Assembly: GCA_024509875.1 (NCBI GenBank)
Contig: JAMPIV010016264.1
Span: 1 to 64,000, forward strand
Source of the DNA: Oreohelix idahoensis
Lineage: Eukaryota; Mollusca; Gastropoda; Stylommatophora; Oreohelicidae
Direction: 5' to 3'
DNA length: 64,000 nucleotides
Under the pieces are notes generated by a model. The model made no database searches. It had not been told where the DNA came from and saw only the letters and a list, made by a program, of their open reading frames with translations. This document shows, piece by piece, positions 52,273-63,687 of this stretch (the first letter of the stretch is position 1; every line of letters begins with the position of its first letter). The translations under genes were made by a program, and so were the position numbers.

Positions 52273-52912
52273 ACAGGCAGAAAAACAGATAGTAATCTTT
52301 TCAGATGCCCTCTCAATAATATCAGCGCTGAAGAGCCACCAAACTAAAGGATTGAAAGATCTGATAATCTCCCTTGAAAGACTGGCCGAATGCTTCAAGA
52401 AGTGCACTATCCAGTGGATACCAGCCCATTGCAACATACCAGGAAATGAAGAGGCAGATAGACTTGCTAAAGAAGGAGGTGCCTTACAGCAAAATGATAT
52501 AGAGACAACTTACGCAACGGCAAAGACCACTATAAAGGCTACATTCAAGTCCAAATGGGAAAGAGAGCACCCGGGACATTTGAAAAATGACGCATATCAT
52601 CAACTATCCAGAAAAGAACAGGTCATCATTTTTCGACTGCGCACTGGGCACAACAGATTGAGATACCATCTGTACCACAAATACAAAATTGGTGCAACAG
52701 ATCTCTGCACCTGCGGTACCAGCCCGATGACAGTCGAACACCTGCTGCAGTACTGCCCAACCAACAGTAATGAACGGGGTAGCATACGGCAACAACCCAC
52801 TTCTGTCAACGAAAAACTGTTTGGAGATGTCGGGAACCTTGAGTTGACTGCTGCCTTTATTAGAGTCATAAATGTGGAAGTCTGAAGGCGAACGAGGAAG
52901 AAGAAGAAGAAG
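52273..52912 (+). mobile_element. Nimbus-like LINE 3' end with target duplication
   Basis: A 640-bp plus-strand insertion between perfect copies of 'aattctagc' (52264-52272, 52913-52921). The frame to 52885 encodes the end of RNase H ('VIFSDALSIISALKSH', 'HCNIPGNEEADRLAKEGG') and 'CTCGTSPMTVEHLLQYC'. It closely resembles copy II at 45796-47023. The frame is open to its stop, then 'gcgaacgagg' and a (GAA)n tail follow. Confidence 0.92.
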
Positions 52913-52921
52913 AATTCTAGC

Positions 52922-54115
52922 CTTTGTTGTTCGTACTTTTTACAGTGGATCAGGTAGTGGTCTATGTCATTCTCTTCCTGACATTCTTAGCAGTGAGGTT
53001 CCTCTATCATGAAGCATGCTGCACCAAGACGGAGACGCCACAGTTTTTTATTCAATGGTATCTTTAATTCTTCTCTGCGTTTATAGTTAGCTTCACTTGG
53101 CTCTTCATCTCCGACCTTCCCAGTCCTGCTCTTATATTGTTTTTACTCATTCTTCCATTCTTGGCGTTTGGTCTGCCAACTCGTTACCAGCAATACCTAT
53201 GTGTGCTGGAACCCACACTAGCCTCACACTACATCCTCTGTTCCCTAGTGATGTAATAATTGCTAGAATTTCTTCCTTTATGTCTGGCCGGCTACATTTA
53301 CCTGAGTGTTCTAGTGCTTGTAGTGATGATAGTGAGTCTGTAAATATCGTAACAGCTTCTGGTGGGTTATCTTCAATTATTTTTAAACTTTTTAAAATTG
53401 CTACCATCTCTGCGGTAAAAATTGAAGCCCCTTCAGTTATACTGTAGTTTTTTTTAATTCCCCATTGTGGTATTACAACTCCTGCACCTAGTTGCCCACT
53501 ATCACCCTTGGATCCATCAGTGTAGATGGCCAGACTTTGTTTAGTTAGTTGATCTATGACCTTTCTACTTCATTTTGGATTCCTTATCTTCTATGTTTTG
53601 TTTGATCTTCTCAGTAAGTGAGTAGTCTATGATTGGTGTTTTTAGTTCCCAGGGTGATATTTTGCTTCTATATTTATTACTATTTTTAAATGTGTTTGAT
53701 AGTTCTTTGAGCTGCGTTAGATCTTCTATCGTTCTCCACCCTGTTGGATATCTATCTTTATTTAAGGGGACGTCCCATACACTTGGTTGGTTTTTAACAA
53801 ATGCTTTATGTGCTGGGTGGGTCACTTCTTGTGCTACTTTACTCCAATAATTTAATCTTAATTCTTTCCGTCTTAGACCAAGGGGTGGTATGCCAAGAGC
53901 TACTTCTAGCGCTTCTACTGGTGTTGATATAAATGCACCTGTAATGGTTCTCATGGCTGCATTTTGAATCCTGTCCAGTTTTGCTTTGTTAGAAGCTGCA
54001 GCTGAGTCATAGACTATGCTGGCATAATACAGCTTCCCCCTGATGAAAGACTTTAACAGTTCCAGTAGAATATACTTATATATGTCAGTGACAGCTTGTT
54101 AGGTTTTCTCTTGCC
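52922..54115 (-). pseudogene. LINE-J RNase H, minus strand
   Basis: Minus strand. The frame 53954-53565 is the RT thumb ('MRTITGAFISTPVEALEVALG', 'LGLRRKELRLNYWSK'). Then comes RNase H, 'LAIYTDGSKGDSGQLGAGVV' at about 53530-53470 and the frame 53407-53147 with 'TIFTDSLSSLQALEHS' and 'VPAHIGIAGNELADQ'. A Cys/His end (GAACFMIEEPHC, then 'CQEENDIDHYLIHC') lies near 53020-52960. It is a jockey/I-like LINE with a stop near 53145 and others. The 640-bp Nimbus-like insert separates it from its probable 3' UTR (51830-52263). Confidence 0.8.
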
Positions 54116-54307
54116 ATCTCTTCTCCTTCTCTACCTCCTCTTCTCTCCACCATCAGATTTGTCTGCATCCATTTTTACTATTATCACTAGCTGAGGTAAT
54201 CAGTGACAGAGCACATTCCCTGTAGTTCAGGTGATGATTATGTTTTTGGCTTTGCTAAGTTTCTTATTTTACTGTCACTTACAGGTCAGACAATAGTTTA
54301 AGATGTA

Positions 54308-55924
54308 TACTACTCATCAAAAGTCAAGGGCCACTTAGAAAAACCTTGGTTGAAACCATAAAACAAATCTGATATAAACGTAATTGGTATCAGTCAAAAC
54401 GGCATTTATTGAATACCAAATTGACGTGTCATGTAAAGAAATGGAAACACACATTCAAACGCAATGAAGCTGTGAAGTGTGTTACCCACCTTTTCAAAAG
54501 TCACACAATAGATATTGGACAAATAGACATTTCAAAATCAGGTATGACCACCGTTTGCAGCAAGGCATTCAAGAAAGCGTAGACGCATCGAGTCCACAAG
54601 GGTCCGAAGAGTATCCTGAGGAACAGCTTGCCATTCCTGAAGCAGAAATGCAGTCAGCTGTGCAACATCCATTGGCAGGGGGTGATTGTTGACAATCTTC
54701 GACCAAGGACATCCCAGAGGTGCTCGATCGGAGAAAGGTCAGGTGAATGAGCTGGCCACGCCATCCTGATGATCCCATATTGCTGAATAAAGTCATTCAC
54801 CACACGAGCTCGATGGGGGTCGAGCGTTATCATCTTGGAGGATGGCATTACCACCTATGGCCTCCAGAGCAGGCTGAACAATTGGTCTCAAGATTTTGTT
54901 CTGGTATCTTGGGCCGGTCAAGTTGCCTTGGATGATGTAGAGTGGGGTCCTGCCGTGTCTGTAGAAGCCTCCCCAGGCCATGACAGAACCCCTACCATAA
55001 CGATCCACCTACGAATTGTGTCATCAGTAAATCGCTCTCCTGGTCGTCTCCAAACTCGAATCCTGCCATCATTGAATGACACAGTGAAGCGAGATTCATC
55101 AGTGAAGAGAACTTGACTCCATTGTTGCCTTGTCCATCGGATGTGCTCGCGACACCAAGCAACACGGGCTCTGCGATGAGCAGGAGTAAGAGGAATTCTG
55201 ACTGCAGGACGTCGAGCAGCCAGTCCAAATTCATGTAAACATCTGTAAATGGTGCTTTGACTGACATTAACGTTTATAGTTTGTCTCAGCTGACATCTTA
55301 GAGTGGAACAAGTCACTGTTCGGTGGCGCAGGGCTGACAACAAGAGGTACCGGTCATCATGTCTATTGGTGCATCAAGGGCGACCTGGCCGGTGGCGATC
55401 CTCCACACTTCCTGTGGCCTGAAATCTCTCCAAAATTTTTTGGATAGTAGAGTGTGACACTGCAAGCCGTCTAGCAACCTCACGGACAGATAAACCACTT
55501 TCAACCCATGCTATAGCCCTCATTCTTTGTAAGATGTCAAGACTTCTTCTCGGTGGCATGGTTTTTGCAAGTGATGAAACTACCCCAAGTCTGCTGATTG
55601 TAAAACAAATTAAGAGTGAACTCTGTTCACGAAAAGTCGCCATTGCACGTGGAATGTCAATCAGCACGATTACTTCACCTATTTGGTTCTACGGAAGTTT
55701 GAAAAAACAGATTAAAAATGTGAATTTATGGTCAGCAAACCAAATTGCACGTGATCACCATGGTTGTCAGTGAGTTGTTTTTATGCTTAACGTGCATAGA
55801 GGAACGTCAGAGGAAGATATTGCACCCATTTTTACTAAAAACTTCCTTCATTTAATCATTCTATGCGCTTATATAAAAGTGTATTGAAAATAATAGGGTG
55901 GCCCTTGACTTTTGACGAGTAGTA
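54308..55924 (-). mobile_element. Tc1/mariner-like transposon
   Basis: A 1617-bp element with near-perfect 27-bp terminal inverted repeats: 'tactactcatcaaaagtcaa' plus 'gggccac' on the left and the complement, with one change (cgtc for catc), on the right. Both ends are flanked by TA, the expected target duplication. The only gene inside is the transposase on the minus strand. The TIRs and body look well preserved, so it may be fairly young, although the gene is broken. Confidence 0.93.
54569..55560 (-). pseudogene. Tc1-like transposase, frameshifted
   Basis: Minus strand, from ATG at 55560: 'MPPRRSLDILQRMRAIAWVE' begins a helix-turn-helix ('VREVARRLAVSHSTIQKIL'), followed by the GRPR-type linker 'HRPGRP'. 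The catalytic core shows 'QVLFTDESRF' (first Asp), 'AILQDDNARP' (second Asp) and 'SPDLSPIEHLWDVLGRR' (Glu 34 residues later, DD34E type). The residues are all there, but shifts near 55370 and 54820 put them in different frames. The enzyme would cut and paste at TA sites. No intact product is expected from this copy. Confidence 0.9.
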
Positions 55925-55926
55925 TA

Positions 55927-57079
55927 TTATGTTTACCAAAAAAAAGACTTGTAAGGAAGTTAAATAAGCATGTTAGTAGTAATTAAAAATTTGCACGTAA
56001 TGTATAACAGTGCAGTTTGTATGCATAAATACAATTATTGAAAATATTTTTCATTTAGTTTAGTATTTGTTATTTTTTTAAATTTTCTTCTTTAAAAAAA
56101 ATACCTTCCCTATCATTCCAACAATGACACTATATTACCTCTGTGACTAGTGTCTGTGAGTGTTTTTGATTGTTTCTCCCCGCTGTGCTGTGTTTCTGGC
56201 ATCTGCATGTCATCTATTATATGATCCATGTATGATAGTCTGAGTATCTTTCTGCAAACATCTGATTCTCTGTTTTCTTCTCTCTAGATCTGTCATCAAG
56301 TTTCGAGTTTCATATTATATTTCACTGTCAGCATCAGTAATTTTCTCATCTGTATATTCTGTGTGGAAAGGCTGAACCAAGTAAATACAAATATTCTCTT
56401 TAACTTTATATTATTCGTTAAATGTACAGGTTTTCATGATCCTAAAACACATGTTCTGGTATGTTCGCCTGTTGCAGACTTTTGAAATGTATTGACACCA
56501 ATTAGCTGGAATGTCACACAGTGGACTAACTCATTTCAGAAGACAAAAAAATATGATACTTTTGATGATAAAAATACTCTGTGTCATTAGTCCTAGGCCT
56601 TCTCATGTTTGATTTATCCCTTTCATGCCTAATTCTAGTAACCTTCTCTATAAAAAAAGTGTCTTGCCCACACAGAAGGCTTGTTTGTGTGTCTTGTTTA
56701 AAGTTGGTGGTTGACTGAAGTGATGTTGGACTATTGTTTAGTGGGCTCAGTCAATAGAGTCCTAAATTGTAAAAAATCAGTTTGTGTTGTTCCGGATCTT
56801 TGATAGCATTCCCTACATGTTTAATTATGAATTCTTTAATTTTGTCTGTATGTTTTGTAGAGCAACACCTCTGTACAATTTCCATGACATAAGTGATCGA
56901 TGTTTAATTAAATCAATTGTGCCTCAAGGTGTAACGTTTATGGATCAAAGACTACAGCTTTCCAGATTAGTTTAGGACTAATAGACGTGCTTACTATTTA
57001 TAGCAAAAGGTTTTTAAAGTGTTGTGTTCAGTAGATGATACTGATAGATCTGAAAAGAATTATGTCTGAAAGAATGTAA
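55927..57079. other. no gene recognised
   Basis: AT-rich sequence downstream of the zinc-finger gene. A 63-codon plus-strand frame at 56784-56975 has no known motif and no splice context that would make it a convincing exon. Confidence 0.4.
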
Positions 57080-57480
57080 CCCAGTCTCAAAAGAGCACTG
57101 GTATCACAGGTAGGTATAGCTATGGCTGTGAAGTTCTCTACTTCAGATGGTAATGAGATTAAAGTCAGATCCTAAGGTGCCCCTTAACTAGTAACTATCC
57201 TATGATCAACAACAATTCAGTAACTTTAAAATCTCAACAAGATAAAATTGACAAGTCTGAAAAATAACAATTACTGAATCATTTATTATTTACATATATC
57301 TTTTTTCTTCTTGTGCAAAATATGAAAATGTGAAACTTGTGAAATTAATAAAATGTTATCTTATGTACACCAATAAATCACAGGTTGATTTTAATTTCTT
57401 AATTACAATGTCACTGTCTTGAATCCTGACTTAGAACAGTTAGTTCATCATCACACAAGTTATTTTATTTTGACCTCTCA
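57080..57480. repeat. possible diverged relative of the 1.4-kb LTR
   Basis: Several short blocks occur in the same order as in the LTR at 19655-21059: 'cccagtct..aa.agcactggt', then 'ctaaggtg.c.cc' and 'aactatc.tatgat'. The rest does not align by eye. It may be an old LTR of a related family. Confidence 0.3.
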
Positions 57481-58035
57481 CAGTGGCTGTTGAATAGTCA
57501 CATATATTTCACTTAACTGAAATGTCCTGGATTTTGATGAAATTATTATTTCACATTCATCAGTAGTTGCAGGTCTTGCACTAGGCCACCAACCACTGAT
57601 GGAGCCCACACTAACAGATAAATAACACCATTGGGTGCTCCTTAGTTTATCAAGGGTGACAGTGGTGAATTTAAGTTCTAGACCTTCTGCTTTTGTATGA
57701 CACAATTGAACCTGAAACAATATGTGACATGTGGTTAGCCTTTGGTGTTATGTCCTACAAGCCTATGTGGCCATGAGTGAGTTTGATATAACAATCCTAA
57801 ATTGACATTCCTGATAACATTGGTAAGCATTGAATTCCTTTCCAGCATCCACAAATTTAATTTAAAACCAGTCCTCTGGCCTGATCCTGATAAACATTTA
57901 TAACACATAAGGAAGGGAAACCAGAGGCCTGTAAACAGTAAATAAATATTAGACAAACTTAAAGGTATGTTTTCAGGCACTCGTAAGAAATAAAGAAGTA
58001 GAAAACTAGACAACAGAAAAGCAACAAACATGAGT

Positions 58036-58120
58036 GGCTTACCCAGGACTCGAACCCAGGACCTTCCGTGTGACAACCCAGCCTAGCTATGCAAGCGAAT
58101 CACACTATCCCCTATGATGC
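58036..58120 (-). repeat. tRNA-like SINE head
   Basis: On the minus strand 'cctgggttcgagtcctgggt' has a good B-box (GGTTCGAGTCC), and 'tagctaggctggg' upstream resembles an A-box, at tRNA-like spacing. The T-stem pairs poorly and no anticodon arm is clear, so it is not a functional tRNA gene. It is more likely the head of a tRNA-derived SINE or a tRNA relic. Confidence 0.4.
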
Positions 58121-58349
58121 TTCGATGACGAGTCATTAGTGTGACCCGCAAGACAAAACACCAGAAATTTACCATGGGCAGTTCAGCCTATTAATGACGC
58201 AATCACTTCTGTTGTTCCCCTATTATACAGTATAGTATGAAAACATTCGTTTATGTTTGTCTAATATTTATTTATGGTTGAATGAAACAAAAATATATAT
58301 ATACAAAAACACACAAGGGTCTTACAAAGAGAAAGGACAAAAAAAACCT

Positions 58350-58376
58350 ACATTGCGGCCACAAGGCCTTCATCAG
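58350..58376 (-). ncRNA. degenerate hammerhead motif in Penelope 3' end
   Basis: Minus strand: CTGATGA (58376-58370), then AGGCC-ttgt-GGCC as stem II, then GCAATGT where GAAACGT would be expected. The layout agrees with the copy at 18212 but two core positions are changed, so it is probably inactive. Confidence 0.45.
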
Positions 58377-58695
58377 GGACAGACAAACAAGAGACATGAG
58401 AGAAAGAAAATGAGAATTAAGTAGAGAACATGAAACTATAAAAATAAGAGAAAAAAACACTCTCTTATGTCCAGTCACATGGTGGAGCAATGATGGCTGC
58501 CACTAAAGCAGAAGTGAATAGTACATTAAAACACACAAAAATAACAAATTATGGAAAGAAGGACTGGAAAACAGAGTGCGAGGAAAAGTGGGTGGGGAAA
58601 AAAATTAAGAAAAAAAAATAAATATTAAAAAAAAAAAAAATAAATATTAAAAACAAAAAAATTAATTAATTTAAAAAATATATATATATTTTTTA

Positions 58696-58855
58696 CTTAC
58701 TTACTTACTTACTTAGTCGTTCCCCTTCTACCGTGAGGTGTAGAGGTTTGGAAGAGAGAGCGCCAGACTATTCTATCGGCTGTCTTCCTCCTGGCCTGGT
58801 TCCATTCTAGTCCTCGGTCCTTCAAAGATTGTCTAATGTTGTCCTCGGGGTCTGG
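58696..58855 (-). mobile_element. LINE-H 3' end inside Penelope
   Basis: A 160-bp insertion between perfect copies of a 14-bp A/T sequence (58682-58695, 58856-58869). On the minus strand it encodes the ORF2 end 'DNIRQSLKDRGLEWNQARRK' and 'TADRIVWRSLF', then 'TPHGRRGT', a stop and an (AAGT)n tail. Confidence 0.85.
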
Positions 58856-60655
58856 ATATATATTTTTTAAGTGAGGGAAAAGCAAAAAAAAAATGGGTGA
58901 TCGCAGTCATAGTAGAAAGTCATAATACAACTGGGACTAGATAGAAGAGGACGCCTCAGACAAAAGAATGTTGGGTATTCAAACCGTGTGGTTTAAGGCA
59001 ACCCATAAGATGGATGAGGTGTTGTTCCTGGCGAAACCGACTGTTGGCGTCCGAGGAACATGATCTGATGGCTGTCACCTGGATGTCAGTGGCACCGTGG
59101 TGGCCAGGGCCATTGACGTGGATGGCCACAGGTGTGGATTTCAACTGAGAGATGTCGTAGAGGTGTCTGCAGAATCGGTCGCCCAGTCGTGTGCCCGTTT
59201 GGCCAATGTAAGTAATATTGCAACGTTTGCATATAATAGCATAAATGATGTTGCGTGACTCGCATGTGAAGCCATGGGTGATGGTGAACTTGGCCTTAGG
59301 GAACGAGACTTACATCGTGTTCGGTTACATAGCTTGGTCCCAAAGTGGCCATCGTTGACGGTTTTCAAAAGGCTGTGGACTAGGAGGTCCCTCAAATTTG
59401 TATCCCGTCTATATGCCAGCAAGGGTGCTCACTAAACACTTCCCGTGCCGCTGGGTCAGCTAGGAGGAGAGGTAGGTGATGACACTGGATCCTTTTGACA
59501 GCAGTTCTGTGAGGGTGATAGGTCATTATTAACTTGACTCTATCATAGAAGGTTTTGTGGCGGGGTTTGAGTGCCTCTAGACGTGAGATAGGGAGAACAT
59601 GCTCTAAGGCAGAGGTAAGAACATCCTCTGGATACTGTCTCCTGTGGAAGAAGTCCAACATTTATTGTGCTCGGCATAGAAAGTTGTCATCATCTTAGCA
59701 TAACCGGCGGAGGCGGAGAAGTTGTGAGAAAGGCAAGGAGTCACGACAAGCTGGATGATGAGAGGAAGTATAAAGGAGGTAACTGTGTGCATCGGTGAGT
59801 TTGTAGTACACCGAAGTGGTGAGGTGGGGGGAGTGATGGTGACAACGATGTCGAGGAAATTAACAGAGGCAGTGGAGATGTGAAAGGTGAATTGGATCGC
59901 AGGGTTGAAGTTGTTGATGAAGTTAATGAACCTAGATAGGTCAGCCTCTGGCATACCAGTGAGACCTATGCCATCATCAATGTATCTAAGATACATCAAT
60001 GAAAAAGGTCCACGATACTGCTGCCACACCTGATACTCCAAGTAGCCTATGAAGGGGCAGGCATAACTGGGACCCATCTTGGTGCCCATGGCAACTCCAC
60101 TGACTTGGTCAAAGAGCTGTCCATTGAACTCAAAGGAATTGAGTCGAAGGACAAGTTCTGCAAGGCGCAGGAGAGTCTCTGTAGCGATAGAGGGGTACAT
60201 GCACTGGTCCAGGAAAAACCGGAGAGCTCGGAGACCATCAGAGTGAGGAATGGAAGTGTAAAGCGAGCAGACATCTAACAGAAATAAACGGTAGGTACAG
60301 TCTGGGGAAAGCTGGATAGAGGAAAAAGTAGTAAGGGCATGGTTGGTTCCTTAAAGAAGGAATGAAGCTGCTCTACAATAGGCTGGAAGATGCCGTCGAG
60401 GAAGTCTGATATATATTCGGTAGGGCAGTGTCGTAATTTTTTTTAGATAGGTTAGAAGATAGTTATGGTCCCGTCTGAGCAGAGGTGACAGTGGTAAATA
60501 TGTGAGAATAAAGGTGTAAGAAATAGATTTTCGCGAGGGAATAAGTGTAAGAGGAAGATTAGTCTCTGGAATGAGTAGTTTCTCTAGTCCAGCTTATCCG
60601 TACGAATATATTTTAGTATCAGACAACCTTTCTCTCCCTATATGAAATATAAGTT

Positions 60656-62551
60656 GTTGTTCGTCCATCACGGGTGATGAAGACCACTCTGTTCATCCAA
60701 TTATTAGGAATATGTTAGATTACTCTATGGGTACGAAGGTGACTGATGAGCCCGATGCGGGCCTTGAAAGATCTCGGACAGTGTGGGCAGGGAATGTTTG
60801 CTTCATGTGAAGGTTTTATTTCACGGTCTTTTCTAGCTTGTCTCCGCTGTTCCCCTGCTGCTCTTCTGGATGATTCGCATGCCGCTGCACCTTTACGAAG
60901 AGATGTGCGCCAAGCAGTTCAGTCTTGCGCAGCAGCTTCCCATATGTCTGGGTTTATGTCAAAGGTTTTCAATGACGTCTTTAACGTGTCTTTGAAACGC
61001 TTCTTTTGGCCACCATGGGAGCGTTTACCCTTCTGCATCTCACCATAAAAGAGTATCTTTGGCAGTCGATGGTCTGGCATGCAGACTTACATGACCTGCC
61101 CAGCGAATCTGTGACTGCATCAGAATAGTATGGATGCTAGGGATACCAGCTCTGTCAAGAACGGCGGTATCCGGGATCTTTTCTTGCCATTTGATGGTCA
61201 TTATCTTCCTGAGACAGACTGTATGGAAGTGGTTTAGCTTCTTTACGTGGCGCCTGTATACAGTCCATGTTTCGCATGCATATAGCAGCACTGGAAGCAC
61301 CGCAGCTCTGTACACCTTCAGCTTTGTCTGTAGACTAATGCCACTTCGATGCCAAACGTTGGTGTATAGTCTGCCAAATGTGCTGCTGGCTTTGGAGATC
61401 CTGGTGATTACCTCATCATCAATGACGATGTTCTGGGAAAGTGTGCTACCAAGGTATGTGAATCTGTTCACAACATTCAGTTTCTCACCATTTACCTTGA
61501 TGATTGGCTCAGTATAAATTGTGCCAGGAGCTGGTTGGTACATGACTTCTGTTTTCTCCGTGTTGATGGTAAGCCCAAAGTTGGCACAGGCTTCGGGGAA
61601 TCTATCCACGCTGTGCTGCAGATCAGCCTCTGAGCCAGCACTAGGGGCACAATCGTCAGCAAACAGAAGATCTCTGATGGTGTGTGATTTGACCTTGGTT
61701 TTTGCTTGAAGCTTCCTAAGGTTAAACAATTTTCCATCAATACGATATCTGATGTCGATTCCTGTGTCCCCGTCTCTGAAAGCATCAGTCAGCATAGCAG
61801 AAAACATGATACTGAACAGAGTCGGCGCAAGTACACACCCTTGTTTAACTCCATTTGAGACGGGGAAAGGCTCTGAAAACTCACCGTTTTCCTGAACTCT
61901 AGCCTGCATTCCATCATGCAGTTGCTGCACTACTGAGATAAATTTCTTTGGGCAGCCGTATTTTGCCATGATCTTCCATAGACCCTCTCTACTGACCGTG
62001 TCGAACGCCTTTGTCAAGTCGATGAAAGCTGTGTACAGGTCACAGTGCTGTTCTTGGCATTTTTCTTGTAGCTGTCTTGCAGCGAACACCATATCGGTGG
62101 TTCCACGTTCTTTCCGGAATCCACACTGACTGTCAGGTAAAAGACCTTTGTCAAGATGAGCCGTAAGGCGATTCAGAAGGATTCTGGCGAATATCTTCCC
62201 AGCGATTGATAAAAGAGAGATGCCTCGATGATTGTTACAGTCTTGGCGATTACCTTTACGTTTATATAGATGTATAATTGACGCATCTTTGAGATCGTGT
62301 GGGATGGTTTCACTCTGCCACATTTGCTGGAAGATCATGTGAAGTTTCTCTATCAGAACTGTACCGCCATCTTTTTAAACCTCAACAGGAATTGAATCGG
62401 AGCCGGGGGCCTTTCCACTAGAAAGTTGACGAATCTCTTTTTTAGTTTCCTCCAGAGTTGGTATATCATCTAGTGCTTCATTTATAGGAATTTGGGGCAG
62501 GCGGATGATGGCTTCGTCGTTAATAGATGATGGCTAGTTCAGAATATTATT
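60656..62551 (-). mobile_element. LINE-C, 5'-truncated, with C-terminal C2H2 finger
   Basis: A 1896-bp minus-strand insertion between perfect copies of 'aaatataagtt' (60645-60655, 62552-62562). A 432-codon frame (62338-61040) encodes the RT: 'DCNNHRGISLLSIAGKIFARI', 'GFRKERGTTDMVFAARQLQ', 'AFIDLTKAFDTVSREGLW', 'GVKQGCVLAPTLFSIMF' and 'LLFADDCAPSAGSEADL' (FADD). It continues with 'LLYACETWTVYRRHVKKLNHF' and 'RWAGHVSLHARPSTAKDTLLW'. After a frameshift the C-terminal part follows, with 'QKGKRSHGGQKKRFKDTLK' and a C2H2 finger 'CPHCPRSFKARIGLISHLRTH' (about 60800-60738). The endonuclease is lost by 5' truncation. An in-frame stop near 62380 lies before the RT frame. Confidence 0.92.
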
Positions 62552-62562
62552 AAATATAAGTT

Positions 62563-63640
62563 ACACTAAACACACGCAGTTAATGACCTAAAGGTCAAAG
62601 ATGAACACTAGGTTACAGGATAGACGGTGAAGAGCAAGTTCCCACTAAATTACTACTCAGTAAAGTCAACAAGTTTAGCGAAATTTAAAAAAGAAGTTAG
62701 TACAATGATTGTAACAAGGAAAATATTCACTCTCTCTGTCATGCGTGGCCACAACACTCTTGCTTACCCACTTGTGGTGTTAATATCCCTTGAAAAAAAA
62801 TTACAATTGTCCCTGACCCTATACTGTCAGGTGTGTTGCCCAAAGATGGCCCCAGTCCAGCCTATATATCGAATAATAACTACAAAGTGGACGCCAAATT
62901 TGGGGGTTTAATTTTTCCTGGATGAAACCAATGTCACTGCAAATAGTTACTGAAGCAAGATGTTCTCTGGACGTTCACAGTTGCACAAGGAGAAAAGTAA
63001 TTCCTGTATTGCTAAGCATCTGGTTGCTAAGACAAATGTTACACTATGTAAATAAATGATGGTGATAAATCCTATCGGCTGGCTCTATGGTGAGTGCCGA
63101 TTTTGAAACAGCGTACTTTTCTGGATCACTCCGTTGCTACGTCTGTCAAACGTCAGGAATATATGTTCTTTCGTATGCCCAGTGGGCTGGACAAATTGAA
63201 TAAATAATTCTGGGTAATGTGCAGTCCAGTTACGATTTAATCTTAATGTTTATTGGTCTCTTGGGCCCAACCGGTTCACGAAGGAACTTGGGACTTGTAG
63301 CCACGAAGAATACACCATTAATCCTTCACTGAATGAAGAAAGAGGACAAAATTTGTCCAAAAATCGAAGACCCAAAATAATAATAATGGTACTGGTAAGT
63401 AAGACCGCTGGCCGCTGGTTTTGATTAGGTGCTATATTAGGAAGAAAAGAACATTTATGAAAAACTGCTACTATTCTATCCACCCGTAAGTTTTCCGCTA
63501 TGGCATGTCGGGAAAAAGGGTATGCTCCCTCCCCGTTATTGCCGCGAGAAAATGAACAGCGCACAACGTCAATTATTATTTAATTTATCTGTAGCGAGAT
63601 TTGGTACCACTTGCTTTGTTTGTGAAAAAATGTGTAACAC
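62563..63640. other. no gene recognised
   Basis: Mixed sequence with short frames only. A 104-codon minus-strand frame (63564-63250) has no known motif. No splice sites with a convincing exon were found. Confidence 0.4.

Positions 63641-63641
<1 letters not shown>

Positions 63642-63682
<41 letters not shown>
63642..63682. repeat. (AC)n microsatellite
   Basis: About 20 AC units, followed by 'catacacaac'. The frames across it are artefacts of the repeat. Confidence 0.97.

Positions 63683-63687
<5 letters not shown>

Larger units (their letters stand above)
58316..60640 (-). pseudogene. Penelope-like element: RT and GIY-YIG endonuclease
   Basis: Minus strand. RT in frames 60274-59604: 'LDVCSLYTSIPHSDGL'-like start, 'SGVAMGTKMGPSYACPFIGYLE' and 'YLRYIDDGIGL' (YIDD active site), then 'FHISTASVNFLDIVV'. 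The frame 59661-59392 continues with 'FFHRRQYPEDVLTSALEHV'. The GIY-YIG nuclease lies at 59260-58956: 'IYAIICKRCNITYIGQTGTRLGDRF', 'GPGHHG' and 'LIHLMGCLKPHGLN'. Several frameshifts break it. The 3' region to about 58316 holds a degenerate hammerhead motif (58350-58376), an A/T-rich run and a LINE-H insertion (58696-58855). RT plus GIY-YIG is specific to Penelope elements. Confidence 0.9.

Noticed and set aside
58036..58120. Functional tRNA gene
   Set aside because: The T-stem does not pair well, and no acceptor stem or anticodon arm could be drawn.
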